Notes: a model not told the origin generated them from the sequence alone. DNA of 64,000 nucleotides from Athripsodes cinereus (GCA_947579605.1 OX388325.1:12767572-12831571), one strand, 5' to 3'; counted from the first letter of the stretch, positions 22,622 through 33,919 are shown. Numbers and translations are program-made.

Positions 22622-23080
22622 CAGTAGAAGTCCATTAGTCCGGCATCCAACAGTCCTGTATGCCCGATAGTCCGGTATCGCTCGGGAAAATTATAAATTT
22701 TTTTTTTTCCAAAAGTGTGTCTTTAAAGCAAATAAAAACGCTCGAGAGCTCTTTTGCTGAGGCTAGTACCAAACTAGCTACAGTGCTTCAGAAATTATTG
22801 ATTTCCATATCATTAGAAATAAATTTTATACTAAACGCCAAAAGTCAAGAAAACAAAAAGCCATTCGTGACTTTTTAAATCTAAGTGAAATATGTTTTAC
22901 AGTACGAGTACATACATTATATGAAATGTAAAATAAACTTAGTTGTATGTATTTGCACACTGTATTTGTAGTTTAATTATTAACCTAATTGTTCTTATAA
23001 TTACCGCCCGATAGACCGGAATTTTTGATAATCCGGCACTGAGTCGGTCCCGAACGTGCCGGATTATCGGACTTCTACTG
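22622..23080. mobile_element. pogo/Tigger-like MITE with CAGTAGAAGTCC ends
   Basis: 459 bp; ends CAGTAGAAGTCCATTAGTCC and GGATTATCGGACTTCTACTG are an inverted pair, and TA flanks both sides (22620-22621, 23081-23082). CAGTAGAAGTCC-type ends are those of Tigger/pogo. The short frame inside has no recognisable transposase motif. Confidence 0.85.
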
Positions 23081-23559
23081 TACTAAATTTGTCGAAGAGC
23101 CTGTTCCAAAAATGATATCAAGTGCACTTCTATGTGTGGACCGCCAATATGTTTTGTATCAACAGTTACATTCTCTTATATGAGATATGAATGTAGAAGT
23201 TTAAATCAACACTTACTTGTTAGGGACTGATTTATATGAAATTATTATCATTATCTTGAAAACTTTACTCTGCACTGAGATTATATTATATTATATCGGC
23301 TTTTAGCCAAGGCGATCTCGGCAGGAAAAAAAACAAAGCAAAATCAAAAATATAATATGAATCATGAGAGGAAATAAATTCACAAAAGAGTCATCAGCAA
23401 AAAGAAACGACAAAGTTATAGGAGTGTCTCTGTCCTGCTGATAAAGTCATTGTAGGTATGTTGTGTTTAAAATACCAACATGGACATTCAATTCATGAAA
23501 TGATTTTATAGCCTTGCCAACAGAAGAATAATTTGGAATACTGTTTATTCTGTTAGCCG

Positions 23560-24320
23560 TTAGATAATGGTAAATAATTATTTGTTCGGCTATTAATCCA
23601 TTCGTTCGGCAAGAAAAAATCAGCATTTAAGTCATTTGCACAGCAAACAATGTTTTCATCAGCAATAAATAAAAAATAAGGGCAACACTTGTTTTACAAA
23701 CAAACTTGGTTATATTGGCAAATTAACAAATTTTAACAGCTTAATAAATACTTGCACAAAAAAATAATTAATTGATCAGCAGAATTGTTATTTGAGCAGC
23801 AGAATTATTATTTGACCAGCACAAAATATTAGATAAACAGTATTTTTCACCGATTTACCTTCGGATCCACATGATTTTTTTGTGATGATGACTACGAAAA
23901 TAATGTCAGTTTCCACTTTGCTATATTAACGAAATATCTAACTGAGATGTCGAAAAACACTAGTGTCGTTCATTCCGATGTTACATATAAAATCACATAA
24001 AAAGATGCTACATACAAAGATTTGTTATTTGAACAAAATGAAAAATTTAGCTTTCACAAATTTAATTAAAATAAGCTCACGGTTTGCTCATTTATTTATT
24101 TTGCTGCACAAATAATCATTATGCCGGTCAAATAATAATTTTGCCGTTCGATTTAATTTAGAGTTTTACAATAGCATATTATTTGCAATAGAAATATATT
24201 ATTCTCGCTGGGCATAAGTAGCATATCAACATGATATATTTGTCGGCATACATCTTTCTGCTGAACATAACATCAATATTATGCGGATCGTTTAAATGAT
24301 AGCCTTAGATAATAGTATGT
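23560..24320. repeat. Degenerate short-motif region
   Basis: Variants of ttatttg..cagcagaatt and ttcggc recur about ten times, mainly direct on the left (23570-23830) and complementary on the right (24090-24170). Unit boundaries are irregular, so this may be an old foldback or a decayed tandem array. Confidence 0.4.
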
Positions 24321-24849
24321 AATTTTGGCTTCGCAATTCGACTGGCTTCATTACCAATATTCCTTTGAATTTCTACTCTATACATAAATAGGTTGATGTG
24401 CAGATATTAATTAATTTACAGTGAACAATTAATGTGAGCTCAAAATAAACTCAAAAACATTCTAGACATCACAAAATATCAACAATTGCTGCATGAGAGG
24501 TGTAGAGACAAACTCACATTGATCCCTTCAGCACAAATAATTAACAATGATTACAGAAATGTTTGTATTTCCACTGGCTACACTCAATAGTGTAATTGAA
24601 TCAAACAAAATAACTGATTTAGTATTAAAAACACTTGAAGTAGAAACAGAAATGTGTTGTTTTACCAATTTCAATATTCTAGGATCCAAGTGAATTTGTT
24701 TCTACACCCCTCACATAAAATGATAAGCAAATAAACTCTAGTTATTGGCCTATGAAACTGATCACCTAACAATAATTATGTTAATATGACTATAAAATAG
24801 AAAAGAAAATAAAGGATTCTATTTAGAAGATATTTTATCATTTTAAACT

Positions 24850-25165
24850 ATGTCCAGCATGTATATGTATGTATATGTTAGCAATATTAAATTTATATTA
24901 TTTACCTTTATTATGATGTGCAATAATTATTTTAATTATAAAATATTTATCATTTTTATTAAATAGTTAAATATTACGTATTAATTATATCGTTATGAAT
25001 GCTATTTATTTTGGAAATATAATAATTTATTTAAGTATCCATGTTTTATTTTATTTCCCCGATATTCAGGAGAATATCCTTAAAATAACACTTTTCTGTG
25101 ATATAATGTATTAAAGGATTTTGTTTGGAAATACAAGACCAAACAATAGTATTATACATCTTTTT
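24850..25165 (+). repeat. Dispersed repeat, copy 1
   Basis: The stretch from ttacctttattatgatgtgc through tatttattttggaaatataa to aaaggattttgtttggaaat is paralogous to 33990-34510 in the same orientation, where a foldback is inserted. No terminal repeats are visible. Confidence 0.6.
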
Positions 25166-25189
25166 CAAGAAATATTTCTTTGAAAGGAG

Positions 25190-25300
25190 AGATTCGCGCT
25201 GCGAGATTTTAAAATGTAAAAAAACGGATTGTACTCCAAGTTCAAAAATTGGACACTCGTAGCGTTAGTAGTTCTCTCATTTCTATGACCAAATACGCCA
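25190..25300 (-). repeat. Inverted repeat partner of 26595-26715
   Basis: cgagattttaaaatgtaaaa, then gtactccaagttcaaaaatt and ggacactcgtagcgttagta are the complement of 26600-26710. The pair is 1.3 kb apart, with SINE-like fragments and a foldback between. Confidence 0.7.
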
Positions 25301-25429
25301 CAATCTCCTTAGCTTGGAGACTAATATGATACCTAGATGTGAAAGTAAACATCAAATCAAATTTTTATGTATTATAATATTTTGTATGGAAAAAAAGAAA
25401 GGGTTAGTTAAATGAGTTAATTTTCATCC

Positions 25430-25640
25430 CGTGGAGCACCCAGTAAAGAATTCGTCTCCCACTCTTCTCCGTAAGTTTTCGAGTGTCCTGTAAAGGTGTT
25501 CGAAAAAAATAAAGACATTTTATTTCTTAAATTCAACGATAAGGTTTGCCACCCATCCTGAATGTTTTGATTTTATATTGGTACGAAGAGGACAGCTTGC
25601 GTGTTTATTATATGGGGATTTTTTAGTTCACGTGAATGCA
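25430..25640 (+). mobile_element. SINE-like RTE-tailed retroelement, 5' and middle part
   Basis: Reads in the sense direction: tcgtctcccactcttctccg, cgagtgtcctgtaaaggtg, gtttgccacccatcctgaat, gaggacagcttgcgtgttta. It stops before the shared tail. Confidence 0.6.
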
Positions 25641-25674
25641 ACATTTTTTATCGATTATTTTTATGATGATGTTC

Positions 25675-25860
25675 ACGTCGTATACCACAAGTGGGGAAGC
25701 CAGCAGACTAACCGCATGTAATAAACATATAGATTGTCCTCTCCGTGCCATTACAAGTATAAGGCATTCAGAATGGGTGGCAAACCTCATCGCTGAATTA
25801 TAGATGTAAAAGTTTTTATTTTTTCGAACATCCGCCTTTTACAAGACATTTATTAATGAA
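25675..25860 (-). mobile_element. SINE-like RTE-tailed retroelement
   Basis: From ccacaagtggggaagccagc through gattgtcctctccgtgccat to gaatgggtggcaaacctcat. A second copy begins only about 45 bp after its end. Confidence 0.65.
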
Positions 25861-25904
25861 AAATTAAATAAATAATAATTAAGTATACTAGTACTACTAC
25901 ACAT

Positions 25905-26170
25905 GCACGTCGTATTCCTCAAGTGGGGTAGCCAGCAGACTAACCGCATGTAATAAACATATAGATTGTCCTCTCCGTGCCATTACAAGTATAAGACATT
26001 CAGAATTTAAGATGTAAAATACCTGCTTTTTACAGAACACTGGAAAATTTACGAAAAAGATAGGGAAACCAATTCTTTGCTAGGCGCTACACAGAAAATT
26101 ATTACTAAGGTTAAATGGAAGTCCCCAGACTTCTGCGGTATCCGGAATTGATGATGAATCTCTTTCAATA
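25905..26170 (-). mobile_element. SINE-like RTE-tailed retroelement, second tandem copy
   Basis: Starts cacgtcgtattcctcaagtg and repeats the same body as 25675-25860, then continues to gaagtccccagacttctgcg, which is nearer to the 5' end of the element. Confidence 0.65.
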
Positions 26171-26282
26171 AAGGTGTAACGAAAATTTTGAATATTTGTT
26201 ATAACTTATAGTGGAAAGGTGCACCATTTACATTTTGTACAACTATTTCTTGTACATTTTGTAGTTCAATACATTGTATCTT

Positions 26283-26441
26283 GAAATAAATAAAACAAGC
26301 GTTTTATTCTACTATTGATTTAATTTATGAGAGACGTCTTTCGTCTTATGAGGACATTGTCAATCTGTTTTACCATAAGACGAAAGACGTCTCTCATAAA
26401 TTAAATCAATAGTAGAATAAAACGCTTGTTTTATTTATTTC
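26283..26441. repeat. Perfect 68-bp foldback hairpin
   Basis: Left arm 26283-26350 and right arm 26374-26441 are exact reverse complements over 68 bp, with a 23-bp loop. The arms contain gagagacgtctttcgtctta. An origin as a foldback/MITE is inferred. Confidence 0.97.
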
Positions 26442-26594
26442 GATATGGAATTCTACTACCTAAACACCGACACAGTGAATACATTGTATCTTATTAAATA
26501 TGTGTAATGTAAGATGTATAAAATAAATATTAAAATATACAAAATGTATTATGTTGCAAATATTTGTTTTATTATCTTCAAATTGTTTTGTGGG

Positions 26595-26715
26595 TTGGCT
26601 GTCGACAAAGGAACGGACTACTAACGCTACGAGTGTCCAATTTTTGAACTTGGAGTACAATCCATTTTTTTACATTTTAAAATCTCGCATTTGCGCTACC
26701 TCTTCCCACGGCATT
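26595..26715 (+). repeat. Inverted repeat partner of 25190-25300
   Basis: aacggactactaacgctacg, then agtgtccaatttttgaactt and acattttaaaatctcgca. A short frame through it reads TNATSVQFLNLEYNP, which I do not recognise. Confidence 0.7.
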
Positions 26716-26889
26716 CCGTGCGCTCTGATTACGTTGTTGTTATTGCTACTACACACAAAGATATAATAAAGTCTATGACTATACAGAAAGTTTTACAATC
26801 GATGGTTTTAGGTCGTAGGAGATAGTATTGGTAAATCCAGTTCTTTCTCAGGAATCGGTACTTGAGACATCGTTTTTCAAAACAATTCG

Positions 26890-27790
26890 TTCTTAACATT
26901 CGTTCTCGTTCGTGGAATTTGTCACGCGATTTTAAACCTTAGTCTCTTTGAAAATAGAGTATTCTAATGGTATTTTTACCAAAACAACTTCACAAAGATT
27001 TAAATCTTTGAATCATGTTTGTTACATTTGACACGCGATATAAAACCTTAATTCCTTTGAAAATAGAATACTCCAATGGCGTTTTTTCCAAAATAATAAC
27101 ACGTAGATTTAAATCCAAGAATCTCGTTCTCAACGTTTGACACGCAATATGAAACCTTAAGGGTCGTTCACATACGTTCACTTTCAGTGATCACTCCGGA
27201 TGATCCTCCAAGATGAACAAGTGTGAACAGGCGTTTCATCAATAGTGATCACTAGCGATGACGGAGGAAAGAGATTACCACTCGTCATAATTTTGATGAA
27301 AGGTCCTTTCACTGAAACAACCATAAACAAGTTTCATCTTATTATTTGTTTTAATCTCTATGAATTTGTATTGAATGTCAGAATCATGTACAAAATATTA
27401 TGCAGTCGAGAGCTATATTAATTTATTTTAAGTGTTATTTTTCATTTTTGAATTTGTTTAATTATTTTCATACGAAAATACGTCAAACTACATACAACAT
27501 GAGTGAGAAAGTAGACATGGCAGTGAAAGCATAGGATGAACAAATGTGAACAGACGTGTTCACTTTCGATGAACAGATTTGACCCTGACACTCTGGATGA
27601 TCATCCAAAGTGAAGCAATGTGAATGCTACTTTAGTATCTTTGAAAATAGAGTATCTTGAGGTTTTTTTTCCAAAAAAAAAACACACACGAAGATTTAAA
27701 TCTCGTTCGTGTTTATTTGCCACGCGATGTTAAACCTTAGTTTCTTTGAAAATATAGTACTTTAATGTAATTTTTCCCAAAAGAACGAAA
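26890..27790 (+). repeat. About 120-bp minisatellite, four diverged copies, split by a MITE
   Basis: Units share cacgcgat..aaaccttag, ctttgaaaatagagta and aagatttaaatc. Copies lie at about 26900, 27020, 27130 and 27720; the MITE at 27160-27631 interrupts the third copy between aaacctta and gtatctttg. Confidence 0.75.
27160..27631. mobile_element. PIF/Harbinger-like MITE, copy B
   Basis: 472 bp between TTA at 27157-27159 and 27632-27634; inverted relative to copy A at 1354-1826 and nearly full-length similar to it, including the agagattaccactcgtcata and catgagtgagaaagtagaca landmarks. Its insertion site within a minisatellite unit is unambiguous. Confidence 0.85.
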
Positions 27791-28059
27791 AAGACCGAAC
27801 AGATTTGGCATTGAGGATTTAGTTCTTCGAGTTAAGTTGAAGAACGAATACATAAGAACGAATAGTCAGATTCTGAACAATACTAGTAGGAGATTTATTT
27901 CTAAATAAGGTCACTAACTTTGTCTATTGAAATTGCTTGTCATATCTTGACAGGAACCAGCCACGTCCATGCGTAGCACTGAAAGCATTATATCCGTGGT
28001 AATAAGATATTGCTTTAAAAATTAACAAAATACGTTTACTTAAAGTTATCATCTAGGTA

Positions 28060-30066
28060 ATGATGGAGGGAACTAGTGCTGATGATCACAACATTGCAAA
28101 CTGCCGACAGGATAAGTGCGTCTTGTGTGACATGCAAATATGTGTAACTGAGGATGATGAAATCGAAGCCTTTTTGGCGAATATCGAAGTGAAACGTGAA
28201 CCTGTTGTGGAAAATAGCTGTGACATTGGATATGCAGTTCCGTATGGTGATATTGATATACATGAACCTGATATAAAAGTTAAATGTGAGAGAGCTAACA
28301 ATGCAACAGTGGCCAGTACATCTTCCCCACTCACAGAGTGTACACCAGGTCCAAGTAACCAAACTAGTATGAAGGAAATGAGGCGTAGAAATGTTCCCAA
28401 TGTGAAAAGCAAGAGATTTACAAAAACGTTGAAAGTTAGTTCAAGTACATTCACGTGTAACATTTGTTCAAAAAACTTCAGTACTTTAAGCAATATGAAG
28501 GCACATCGAATAATACACTGTGGTGAAAAACCTTTTGAGTGTAATATTTGTATGAAAAAGTTTAGTAGATCTGGTGATTTGGAAATTCATAAAAGAATTC
28601 ACAGCGGTGAAAAACCTTACGAGTGTAATATTTGTATAAAAAAGTTTAGTGATTCTAGCACTTGGATAAAACATAATAGAATACATAATGGTGAAAAACC
28701 TTTTGAGTGTAATATTTGTATGAAAAAGTTTAGTCAATCTCAAAATTTGAAAAATCACAAAAGAATTCACAGTGGTGAAAAACCTTTTGAGTGTAATATT
28801 TGTATGAAAAAGTTTAGATCTTCTAGTTCTTTAATAATACATAATAGAATTCACAGTGGTGAAAAACCTTTTGGGTGTCATATTTGTATGAAAAAATTTA
28901 ATAGTTCTTCTCATTTTAATACTCATAAAAGAATACACAGTGGTGAAAAACCTTTTGAGTGTAATATTTGTATGAAAAAGTTTAGTAGATCTGATATTTT
29001 GAAAACTCATAAAAGGATTCACAGTGGTGAAAAACCTTTTGAATGCAATATTTGTATGAAAAAGTTTAGTGATTCTAGCAATTTAATAAGACATAATAGA
29101 ATACATAATCGTGAAAAACCTTTTGAGTGTAATGTTTGTATGAAAAAGTTTAGTCAATGTCATCATTTGAAAAGTCACAAAAGAATTCACATTGGTGAAA
29201 AACCTTTTGAGTGTAATATTTGTATGAAAAAGTTTAGTCAATCTTTTAGTTTGAATATTCATAAAAGAATTCACAGTGGTGAAAAACCTTTTGAGTGTAG
29301 TATTTGTATGAAAACGTTTATTCAATCTGGTCATTTAGAATCTCATAAAAGAATTCACAGTGGTGAGAAACCTTATGAGTGTAATATTTGTATGAAAAAG
29401 TTTAGTCGATCTGGTAGTTTGGAAGCTCATAAAAGAATTCACAGCGGTGAAAAACCTTACGAGTGTAATATTTGTATAAAAAAGTTTAGTGATTCTAGCA
29501 CTTGGATAAAACATAATAGAATACATAATGGTGAAAAACCTTTTGAGTGTAATATTTGTATGAAAAAGTTTAGTCAATCTCAAAATTTGAAAAATCACAA
29601 AAGAATTCACAGTGGTGAAAAACCTTTTGAGTGTAATATTTGTATGAAAAAGTTTAGATCTTCTAGTTCTTTAATAATACATAATAGAATTCACAGTGGT
29701 GAAAAACCTTTTGGGTGTCATATTTGTATGAAAAAATTTAATAGTTCTTCTCATTTTAATACTCATAAAAGAATACACAGTGGTGAAAAACCTTTTGAGT
29801 GTAATATTTGTATGAAAAAGTTTAGTAGATCTGATATTTTGAAAACTCATAAAAGGATTCACAGTGGTGAAAAACCTTTTGAATGCAATATTTGTATGAA
29901 AAAATTTAGTGATTCTAGCAATTTAATAAGACATAATAGAATACATAATCGTGAAAAACCTTTTGAGTGTAATGTTTGTATGAATAAGTTTAGTCAATGT
30001 CATCATTTGAAAAGTCACAAAAGAATTCACATTGGTGAACCTTTCGAATGTAATATTGGTATGTAA
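28060..30066 (+). CDS. C2H2 zinc-finger protein, 19 complete fingers, single exon
   Basis: Seen: 668 codons from ATG ATG GAG to TAA. Residues 1-130 form an acidic, finger-free N-terminal region with CVLCDMQIC and two lysines in sumoylation-like contexts (EVKREP, KVKCE). From about residue 131 there are 19 consecutive C-x2-C-x12-H-x3-H fingers joined by GEKP linkers, most starting FECNICMKKF. Fingers 3-9 (28588-29199) recur as 13-19 (29428-30039), offset exactly 840 bases, with two base differences that I can find. The last unit is broken: one linker lost a Lys codon, the second Cys is Gly, and TAA follows CNIGM; beyond it the frame still resembles a finger. Family knowledge: tandem C2H2 proteins are nuclear DNA-binding factors; the target is unknown. 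An AATAAA at 30149 fits a short 3' UTR. A leader intron is possible (tctag just before ATG). Confidence 0.9.
   Translation: MMEGTSADDHNIANCRQDKCVLCDMQICVTEDDEIEAFLANIEVKREPVVENSCDIGYAVPYGDIDIHEPDIKVKCERANNATVASTSSPLTECTPGPSNQTSMKEMRRRNVPNVKSKRFTKTLKVSSSTFTCNICSKNFSTLSNMKAHRIIHCGEKPFECNICMKKFSRSGDLEIHKRIHSGEKPYECNICIKKFSDSSTWIKHNRIHNGEKPFECNICMKKFSQSQNLKNHKRIHSGEKPFECNICMKKFRSSSSLIIHNRIHSGEKPFGCHICMKKFNSSSHFNTHKRIHSGEKPFECNICMKKFSRSDILKTHKRIHSGEKPFECNICMKKFSDSSNLIRHNRIHNREKPFECNVCMKKFSQCHHLKSHKRIHIGEKPFECNICMKKFSQSFSLNIHKRIHSGEKPFECSICMKTFIQSGHLESHKRIHSGEKPYECNICMKKFSRSGSLEAHKRIHSGEKPYECNICIKKFSDSSTWIKHNRIHNGEKPFECNICMKKFSQSQNLKNHKRIHSGEKPFECNICMKKFRSSSSLIIHNRIHSGEKPFGCHICMKKFNSSSHFNTHKRIHSGEKPFECNICMKKFSRSDILKTHKRIHSGEKPFECNICMKKFSDSSNLIRHNRIHNREKPFECNVCMNKFSQCHHLKSHKRIHIGEPFECNIGM
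29428..30039 (+). repeat. Duplicated seven-finger block within the zinc-finger gene
   Basis: Matches 28588-29199 with a constant offset of 840 bases (ten 84-base finger units). The differences seen are one silent aag/aaa and one Lys-to-Asn change (CMNKF). Confidence 0.93.
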
Positions 30067-30148
30067 AAGTTTTGTCAATCTTATCGTTTGAAAAAATATA
30101 AAACTATTCACCAAATCATGCATTTCGTTATTAAATTTATTATGATTT

Positions 30149-30154
30149 TAATAA
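30149..30154 (+). terminator. Probable polyadenylation signal of the zinc-finger gene
   Basis: AATAAA 83 bases after the stop codon, directly before the LINE tail at 30196. Confidence 0.5.
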
Positions 30155-30195
30155 ACTTATATATATAAAACATTGAGAACATGTGACTTACACTA

Positions 30196-32690
30196 TACTA
30201 TACTATACCCTCACGCCGTATCCCAAGTGGGGTAGGCAGAGAGAACGGAACGCCACACAGATCTATCTTTACACACTTCCTTTGCTTCCTCCACATTCAT
30301 ACAGTTTCTCATACACGCACGTCGATTCCTCTTACTCAACACGCGGCCGTCCTTGAGAATTTGATCCACGTGATCAAGCCACGTGGTTATCGGACGTCCG
30401 CGCTTCCTCACACCCTTCCTTTCAGACAAGTATATCCTCTTTGTCATTCTTACTTCGTTCATTCGTTCAACGTGTCCAAACCACCCTAGTTTATTCACGC
30501 GCATTCTGTCCACAACACTCTTCTTGCATCTGCTTATTCTTCTAATATCCGCATTCTTCACTCTATCACGCAGCGTTTTACCAACCATTCTTCTCAACGA
30601 TCGCATCTCCACTGCATTTATTCCACTTTCGTCCTTCTTCAGCCACGTCCATGTCTCGCTTGCATACGTAAGTGACGGTACCAGAATGGTACTGTGCACC
30701 AGCATTTTAGCCATGTTCGACACATTGCCATTGCTGACAATGGGTCGAAGTGCACCGTTCACTCGCACAAAAAAGCCTCTGGTGTTTACCCAGAAACTTC
30801 TCTATAACCATTCGCAGGGAGAAGATCTGATCGGTGCACCCTCTGCCATTCAAAAACGCTCCTTGTGCGTCCCATATCTTACACTTAGTTATGTTTCGTA
30901 CTCTCTTAATCAAAATTCTACCATACAATTTCCCTATTGAGCTCAGCAAGCTAATAGCCCGATAACTCCCGCATTCCATCTAGAGCCTTTCCCTTTGTAC
31001 AGGGGGCAGATGATAGCCCTCCTCCAATCCTCTGGTGTGACGCCCTCTCTCCAACAATCGTTGAAAAGCTCCAAGCACCACGCGAGAGCCCCCGGTCCAC
31101 CAGACTTGATGAGCTCAACGGCAACACAATCATACCCTACAGCTTTACCGCACTTTGCTTTTTTTAATGCATTCATAATCTCATTCATGTCTATCATATC
31201 GTTTTCATTCACACTGCTTTCAATGCCGTCATACTCATTTGCATTTGTACCATCACATTCAAACAGATCTTCGAAATACTCCTTCCATCTACGTAACACA
31301 CATTCATCATTCACTAACACACATCCATCCTTGTCTTTTATCCCTTTCATACTGTTCACACTTGTACCCGTCCTCTTTCGTTTCATTTCATTCCAAAAAA
31401 TCTTCATATTTTCACTCGCATACGTAGACAATTTCTTACATTCTTCATCTTCAAGCATTTTTTTCTTCATTTTCACAACTTCACGCACTTCCTTCTTGCA
31501 TGTCTTGTAAACTTCTTTCTTTCGCTCTTTTTCACATGTGTCACACTGTTTCACACTCAGTAAGTCTTTCCAAGCATTCTTCTTCTTATCTACAGCTTCT
31601 TTCACATCATTATCCCACCATGCATCGCCTTTCTTACGTCCTACTTTAGCTTCACCACATGCTTCTTTTGCACTCCCTATAAGCATACTTTTTAAGACAT
31701 CCCACCTTTCATTCATCGTTAGATGATTCTTTTCGTTCGCACTAAGCTTTTCATTCACAGTTTTTACATATTCATTCTTTACACTCTCATCTTTCAGTTT
31801 TTCGACTCTCAATCTCATAGATGGCGTGGACTTTTGTGTTCTTGAACGCCAACCGGAGAATAGATTTATTCTTGAGACGACAAGAAAATGATCCGTCTCC
31901 AGTTCAGCGCCTCGATACACTCTAGTGTCCGTGGTCGCCTTCCTGACGAGAGTCCACACACACGAGGTCAATCATCGATCTTTCATTCCCTCTCTCCCAG
32001 GTATACATGTGGATCTCCTTGTGGGCGAAAAAGGTATTCGCCACAAAGAGGTCCATCTCCAAGCACACGTCAATTATTCTTTTGCCATTATCGTTCACTC
32101 TACTGTCTCCATTCATTCCCAAAACATTTTCAAGTTCATTCCTTCTAACACCCACCCATCCATTCAAATCACCTGCCAAGATCAATCTTTCACTATCTTT
32201 TTTATCTTCTGCAATCTTTCTCACGCAATTCCAGAACTCTTCCTTTTCCGTCTCTATAGCATCGTTCTCAGGACCATACCCAACTATGAGTAAGATCCTA
32301 GTCATCCCCACTTTGAAACGGATCGAGATTAGCCTGGGGCTTACACATTCATACCCTTTCATACATTCACTCATTCTTTTCGATAAAAAAGCACCCACAC
32401 CTTGACACGCGTGTTGTGTATCTGGGACACCAGACCACAACTCGATCCTTCCATCACTTTCTTTAATACCACATCCTTTCCTCTTCGTTTCGCATACACA
32501 TAAAACATCCAAATACTTATCATTCATCATCTCTAAAATTTCGTCCGTCTTTCTCACCATCCCTCCTCTCACATTCAAAACTCCCACCCTGCATTCCGCT
32601 CTCCTCTTTGTGCCCTTCACCCACTTTGACGCAGCATGATGGGTGGCAAGCCTCATCGCTGCCATATGCGTCAAAGCGTATTACCTATGG
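30196..32690 (-). mobile_element. RTE-like LINE, near full length but internally deleted
   Basis: On the complement strand, in order: an endonuclease region (32674-31922) with VGVLNVRG, LDVLCVCETKRKG, LILAGDLNGWVG and RSMIDLVCV, i.e. the N, E, D-x-N motifs of the APE-like fold; after a frameshift, a linker with WWDNDVKEAVDKKKNAWKDL and the first RT blocks (GYDCVAVELIKSGG, WRRAIICPLYKGKG, YRAISLLSSIGKLYGRIL); then, across a junction near 30770, the C-terminal domain ([20 protein letters not shown]). The RT palm block with the catalytic Y-x-DD is missing, so the copy is dead. RTE clade is inferred from domain order and the short tandem 3' tail (actatactatacta on +). Confidence 0.88.
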
Positions 32691-32699
32691 TCTTACATT

Positions 32700-33400
32700 C
32701 TACCCCCCACCGCCAAGGAATACAAAAATCCACCACCCTGCAACCCATCACCAAAGCTTAGAAGTAAATTAAATTGTAATTAAAAGCCACCACCTTTATA
32801 CTGTTACTCCTCTGAACAAGAGGATACCGATGAAAAGTCAAGGTGACCGATTCCTAGAAAAAGGCCGGCAATAATGTATGAGATTGACAATAACAAAACA
32901 AATACACAAACGACACTATTTGAGCTGGTAGGTATTGTTCACTTGGAATTAAACAAAAACCTACAAAGACACAACTTTATATGAATAAGAATAAAAAAGA
33001 AATCAACATGTGACTTATTATCAATAATTATAATGCTTTAGAATATATCAATGATCGTCATTATTCCTGATGAAATAGTGAAGCACGATATAAACTTCTG
33101 AGTGTTTCCACAGGTTATGTTATGAAATAAGAGATACCTTCTAAATGTGTTAGGATTACATATGAACAACAAAATGTTATGTTTTAGAAATTTACATTTT
33201 GTAAATATTTTTGCCTTTGCGATGAATTATTTGTTATATGGTTATACGTGAATATAAATGAATTTTTATTGTTTCCGTACGGGACAGTCGCAATTGTTGA
33301 CATGTTCCTTTTCAATATAGTTTTGAAGTATAGTATCATTCTTCAAAGATGCTCTTTTGAAAATAAGAACCACTACGAACTTTCTTTACGACTTCATTAA
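32700..33400. other. Spacer without recognised features
   Basis: AT-rich sequence between the LINE and the hAT fragment. I see no ORF or repeat structure. Confidence 0.4.
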
Positions 33401-33404
33401 TTTT

Positions 33405-33890
33405 CCGGTCATTGGTCAAACTCACCATTACCGGTTTTATAGACTAATCCTGAGTCCAGTTCTTCATTATCATCATCCAAATCATCAATAAAAGGCCATA
33501 GCCGTTTATGTATAAATAAATAAATAAATAAAATATCATCACTGATAGGTTCATTTGCAGGTATTTTTCTATACGATAAATCACAAACGGCTAAGTGAAT
33601 ACCGTGTGCAAAACATGCTAGGTGCACAAGTTTTTCAACTGTAATTTGGACTATCAGTAACTATTGCCACAATATCGTATCTAGTGAGATATCGAACTCA
33701 GAATAGCGCTCTTTTAAGATACTAACACAAGCTTTGGCTGTCAGTGATCCATTGATGCAAATGAGTCCCAAATTCTTGACTTATTGTATAATTGTGTTCA
33801 TCCCGAAAATCACGGGATTTCTTAAATTAAATCCCGGGATTTTCGGGACTAAAATACGACCGTCTTCGGGATCCCGGGATTGAATCCCCT
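33405..33890 (-). mobile_element. Degenerate hAT transposon with transposase fragment, inverted copy
   Basis: The complement strand encodes CFAHGIHLAVCDLSYRK followed by an acidic segment (DDLDDDNEELDSG), as in BED-type hAT transposases, and ends with cccgggattgaatcccct, matching the end at 7888. An AAATA microsatellite (33513-33535) interrupts the coding part. Confidence 0.65.
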
Positions 33891-33919
33891 AGATGTAACT
33901 TACTGGAAATTTATAGTAT

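Noticed and set aside
23285..23325. Resemblance to the start of U2 snRNA (cggcttttagccaaggcgat)
   Set aside because: Only about 20 bases are loosely similar, the branch-recognition and Sm sites are absent, and a related sequence at 62815 is within repeat DNA.
28086..30123. Several long open frames on the minus strand opposite the zinc-finger gene
   Set aside because: They follow the 84-base finger period (repeated TKLFHTNITLKRFFT) and are complements of the finger codons, not genes.
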